Assembly (NCBI GenBank): GCA_030154085.1
Contig: JASKKR010000023.1
Location: forward strand, 1-36,375
Direction of reading: 5' to 3'
Source of the DNA: Candidatus Cloacimonadota bacterium
GTDB lineage: Bacteria; Cloacimonadota; Cloacimonadia; Cloacimonadales; Cloacimonadaceae
Length of the DNA: 36,375 nucleotides
Shown: positions 35,401 through 36,375 of the stretch, piece by piece
Layout of the letters: each line of letters begins with the position of its first letter
How positions within the stretch are numbered: the stretch's first letter is position 1
Made by a program: the position numbers and the translations under genes
Notes under the pieces: model-generated
The model's database searches: none
The model's input: the letters and a program-made list of their open reading frames with translations, nothing else
What the model was told of the DNA's origin: nothing

Positions 35401-36375
35401 ATGACCAAAGAGTATCGCTTTAAGGGTGTGAGTCCTGAAGGCAAGCTGATCCAAGGCACCTTCATGGCGGATAGTCCCAAGGCTGCCAAGGAGCAAATGG
35501 CTAAGGTTGAGCTGCGTTACAAGCTCAAAGTTCAGGCTTTTGAGAAGAAGCGAGATTGGCTCTACAAGGTCTTCATTGAGGGCAAGAAGCCGGTCAGTGG
35601 GCGTCAATCTGCCTATTCCAAAGAAGAGGTGGCAAATGCTCTAAGGCGAATGGGCTATACGAAGTTCAATATATCCCCTGTACTTTTTGACATTCCGTCC
35701 AGGCCATCTTTGCCGGACATCATGATGTTTATCAAGCTCTCTGCCACAATGTTGCGCGACAAGATGAGCTTTGGCAAGATCCTGGAGATGCTTGCTGAAG
35801 AGCAGCCAAATCGCGGTTTCAGAGAAGCTTTGCAGCAGATTGAGAGTCAGCTCAAGGCGGGCGCGGAGGGACGTGAAGTCTTCATGCGCTATCAGCATAT
35901 CTTCGGCAAGTTTCCCGCCTACATGCTGGGGCTTGCCACCCGAAGCGGTAATATGGCGGAGGTCTTTGATGCCACCGCGAAATTCATCGAGCGCGATATG
36001 GAGATCAAGAAAAACGTCAAGAAAGCCTTGATCTCTCCGATGTTTGCACTTTTGGCAACCGTCGCCGCGGTGATCTACTATATAGTGGCTATCTTCCCGG
36101 CCACCGCTCAGCTTTTTTTGAAGTATGACATGCCGTTGCCTCCGCTTACGCAGAGTACCTTGGCGGCGAGTGATTGGCTCGGAGCATATTGGTGGGCTCT
36201 GCTTTTGGGGGTAGCTATCCCCATGTTTATCATTTGGCGTTGGTGGAGCACACCCAAGGGCAAGATCTGGCGGGACAAGCGCATTGTCAAGATACCCATA
36301 GTGGGGCATTTGATCCACAAATCCTCGATAGAGATTTATTTTCGTGTATTTGGCACTATTTATGGCGGTTCTGGG
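35401..36375 (+). CDS. PilC/GspF-like inner-membrane platform protein (partial, runs off the window)
   Basis: An open frame from ATG 35401 (GGGAG seven bases upstream) continues without a stop to the window end, 325 codons. The T2SSF domain begins near residue 105 (LSATMLRDKMSFGKILEML). It includes the typical LATRSGNMAEVF block and two membrane segments (about 209-240 and 259-283). A second T2SSF half starts near residue 305 (IEIYFRVFGTIYGG). The protein anchors the assembly ATPase and pilin polymerisation in type II secretion and type IV pili. The N-terminus has two short units of the kind normally present once (residues 3-50 and 60-95). Lying behind the pilin-like genes, it supports a pilus or pseudopilus role for them. 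Confidence 0.9.
   Translation, partial: MTKEYRFKGVSPEGKLIQGTFMADSPKAAKEQMAKVELRYKLKVQAFEKKRDWLYKVFIEGKKPVSGRQSAYSKEEVANALRRMGYTKFNISPVLFDIPSRPSLPDIMMFIKLSATMLRDKMSFGKILEMLAEEQPNRGFREALQQIESQLKAGAEGREVFMRYQHIFGKFPAYMLGLATRSGNMAEVFDATAKFIERDMEIKKNVKKALISPMFALLATVAAVIYYIVAIFPATAQLFLKYDMPLPPLTQSTLAASDWLGAYWWALLLGVAIPMFIIWRWWSTPKGKIWRDKRIVKIPIVGHLIHKSSIEIYFRVFGTIYGGSG

Noticed and set aside
35120-35404. 94-codon plus-strand frame ending in an ATGA overlap with the pilC-like start
   Set aside because: Its first half translates the hairpin element and no domain is visible. The overlap is suggestive, but not enough to call a gene; a shorter version from 35261 cannot be excluded.
35035-36318. Two minus-strand frames of 190 and 225 codons
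   Set aside because: The second is antisense to the clear PilC/GspF-like gene, and the first runs through the three-hairpin element and into the antisense of the same gene.
1-36375. CRISPR array or complete insertion sequence
   Set aside because: No regularly spaced short repeats and no transposase frame were seen; the three repeat copies are far apart.

Overview
This window most likely comes from a Gram-negative, LPS-making anaerobe of the FCB superphylum. The gene order, the HPr kinase with HPr and enzyme I next to rpoN and LPS-export genes, and the style of the pilin-like proteins suggest a Cloacimonadota (Cloacimonas-like) genome. That assignment is inference from gene content; no rRNA or database search was available. 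Most of the window is dense minus-strand operons. Only the ABC transporter pair (15.6-17.2 kb) and the pilin/secretion region (33.5 kb to the end) are on the plus strand.

Region 1 (about 0.75-15.1 kb, minus strand) is the translation/transcription supercluster. In transcription order it holds tRNA-Thr(UGU), tRNA-Tyr, tRNA-Gly, tRNA-Thr(GGU), tuf, rpmG, tRNA-Trp, secE, nusG, rplK, rplA, rplJ, rplL, a strong hairpin, rpoB, rpoC, rpsL, rpsG and an intrinsic terminator. rpsL and rpsG follow rpoC and are not followed by fusA, so the classical str operon is split here.

Region 2 (15.1-17.4 kb) is an AT-rich plus-strand ABC transporter pair (permease plus ATPase, start and stop codons overlapping), preceded by non-coding or decayed sequence. 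It looks like an accessory insertion.

Region 3 (17.4-32.6 kb, minus strand) is a long, tightly packed run: metK, kdsA, kdsC, lptC, an OstA/LptA-like gene, lptB, rpoN, lpd, hpf, hprK, ptsH (HPr), ptsI, pgi, a hotdog thioesterase and a ComEA-like HhH protein. A second small unit follows with an acidic hypothetical protein, a 56-residue Cys-rich protein and rsmD. The run combines KDO synthesis, LPS transport, sigma-54, ribosome hibernation and an HPr kinase/PTS phosphorelay. A tRNA-Lys(CUU) with its own terminator lies upstream of metK.

Region 4 (33.0-36.4 kb, plus strand) is the most interesting part. Two intact pilin-like genes and one frameshifted pilin-like pseudogene lie in tandem, followed by a PilC/GspF-type platform protein that runs off the window. 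The first pilin gene has a near-consensus sigma-54 promoter and an intrinsic terminator. The third has a near-perfect sigma-70 promoter. The predicted pilins share a nearly invariant hydrophobic N-terminus but lack a normal prepilin leader and the usual Glu5. A 75-bp three-hairpin element sits between the pilins and the pilC-like gene.

A 96-bp dispersed repeat with a palindromic core occurs three times, once near each end and once in the middle. It generates spurious small ORFs.
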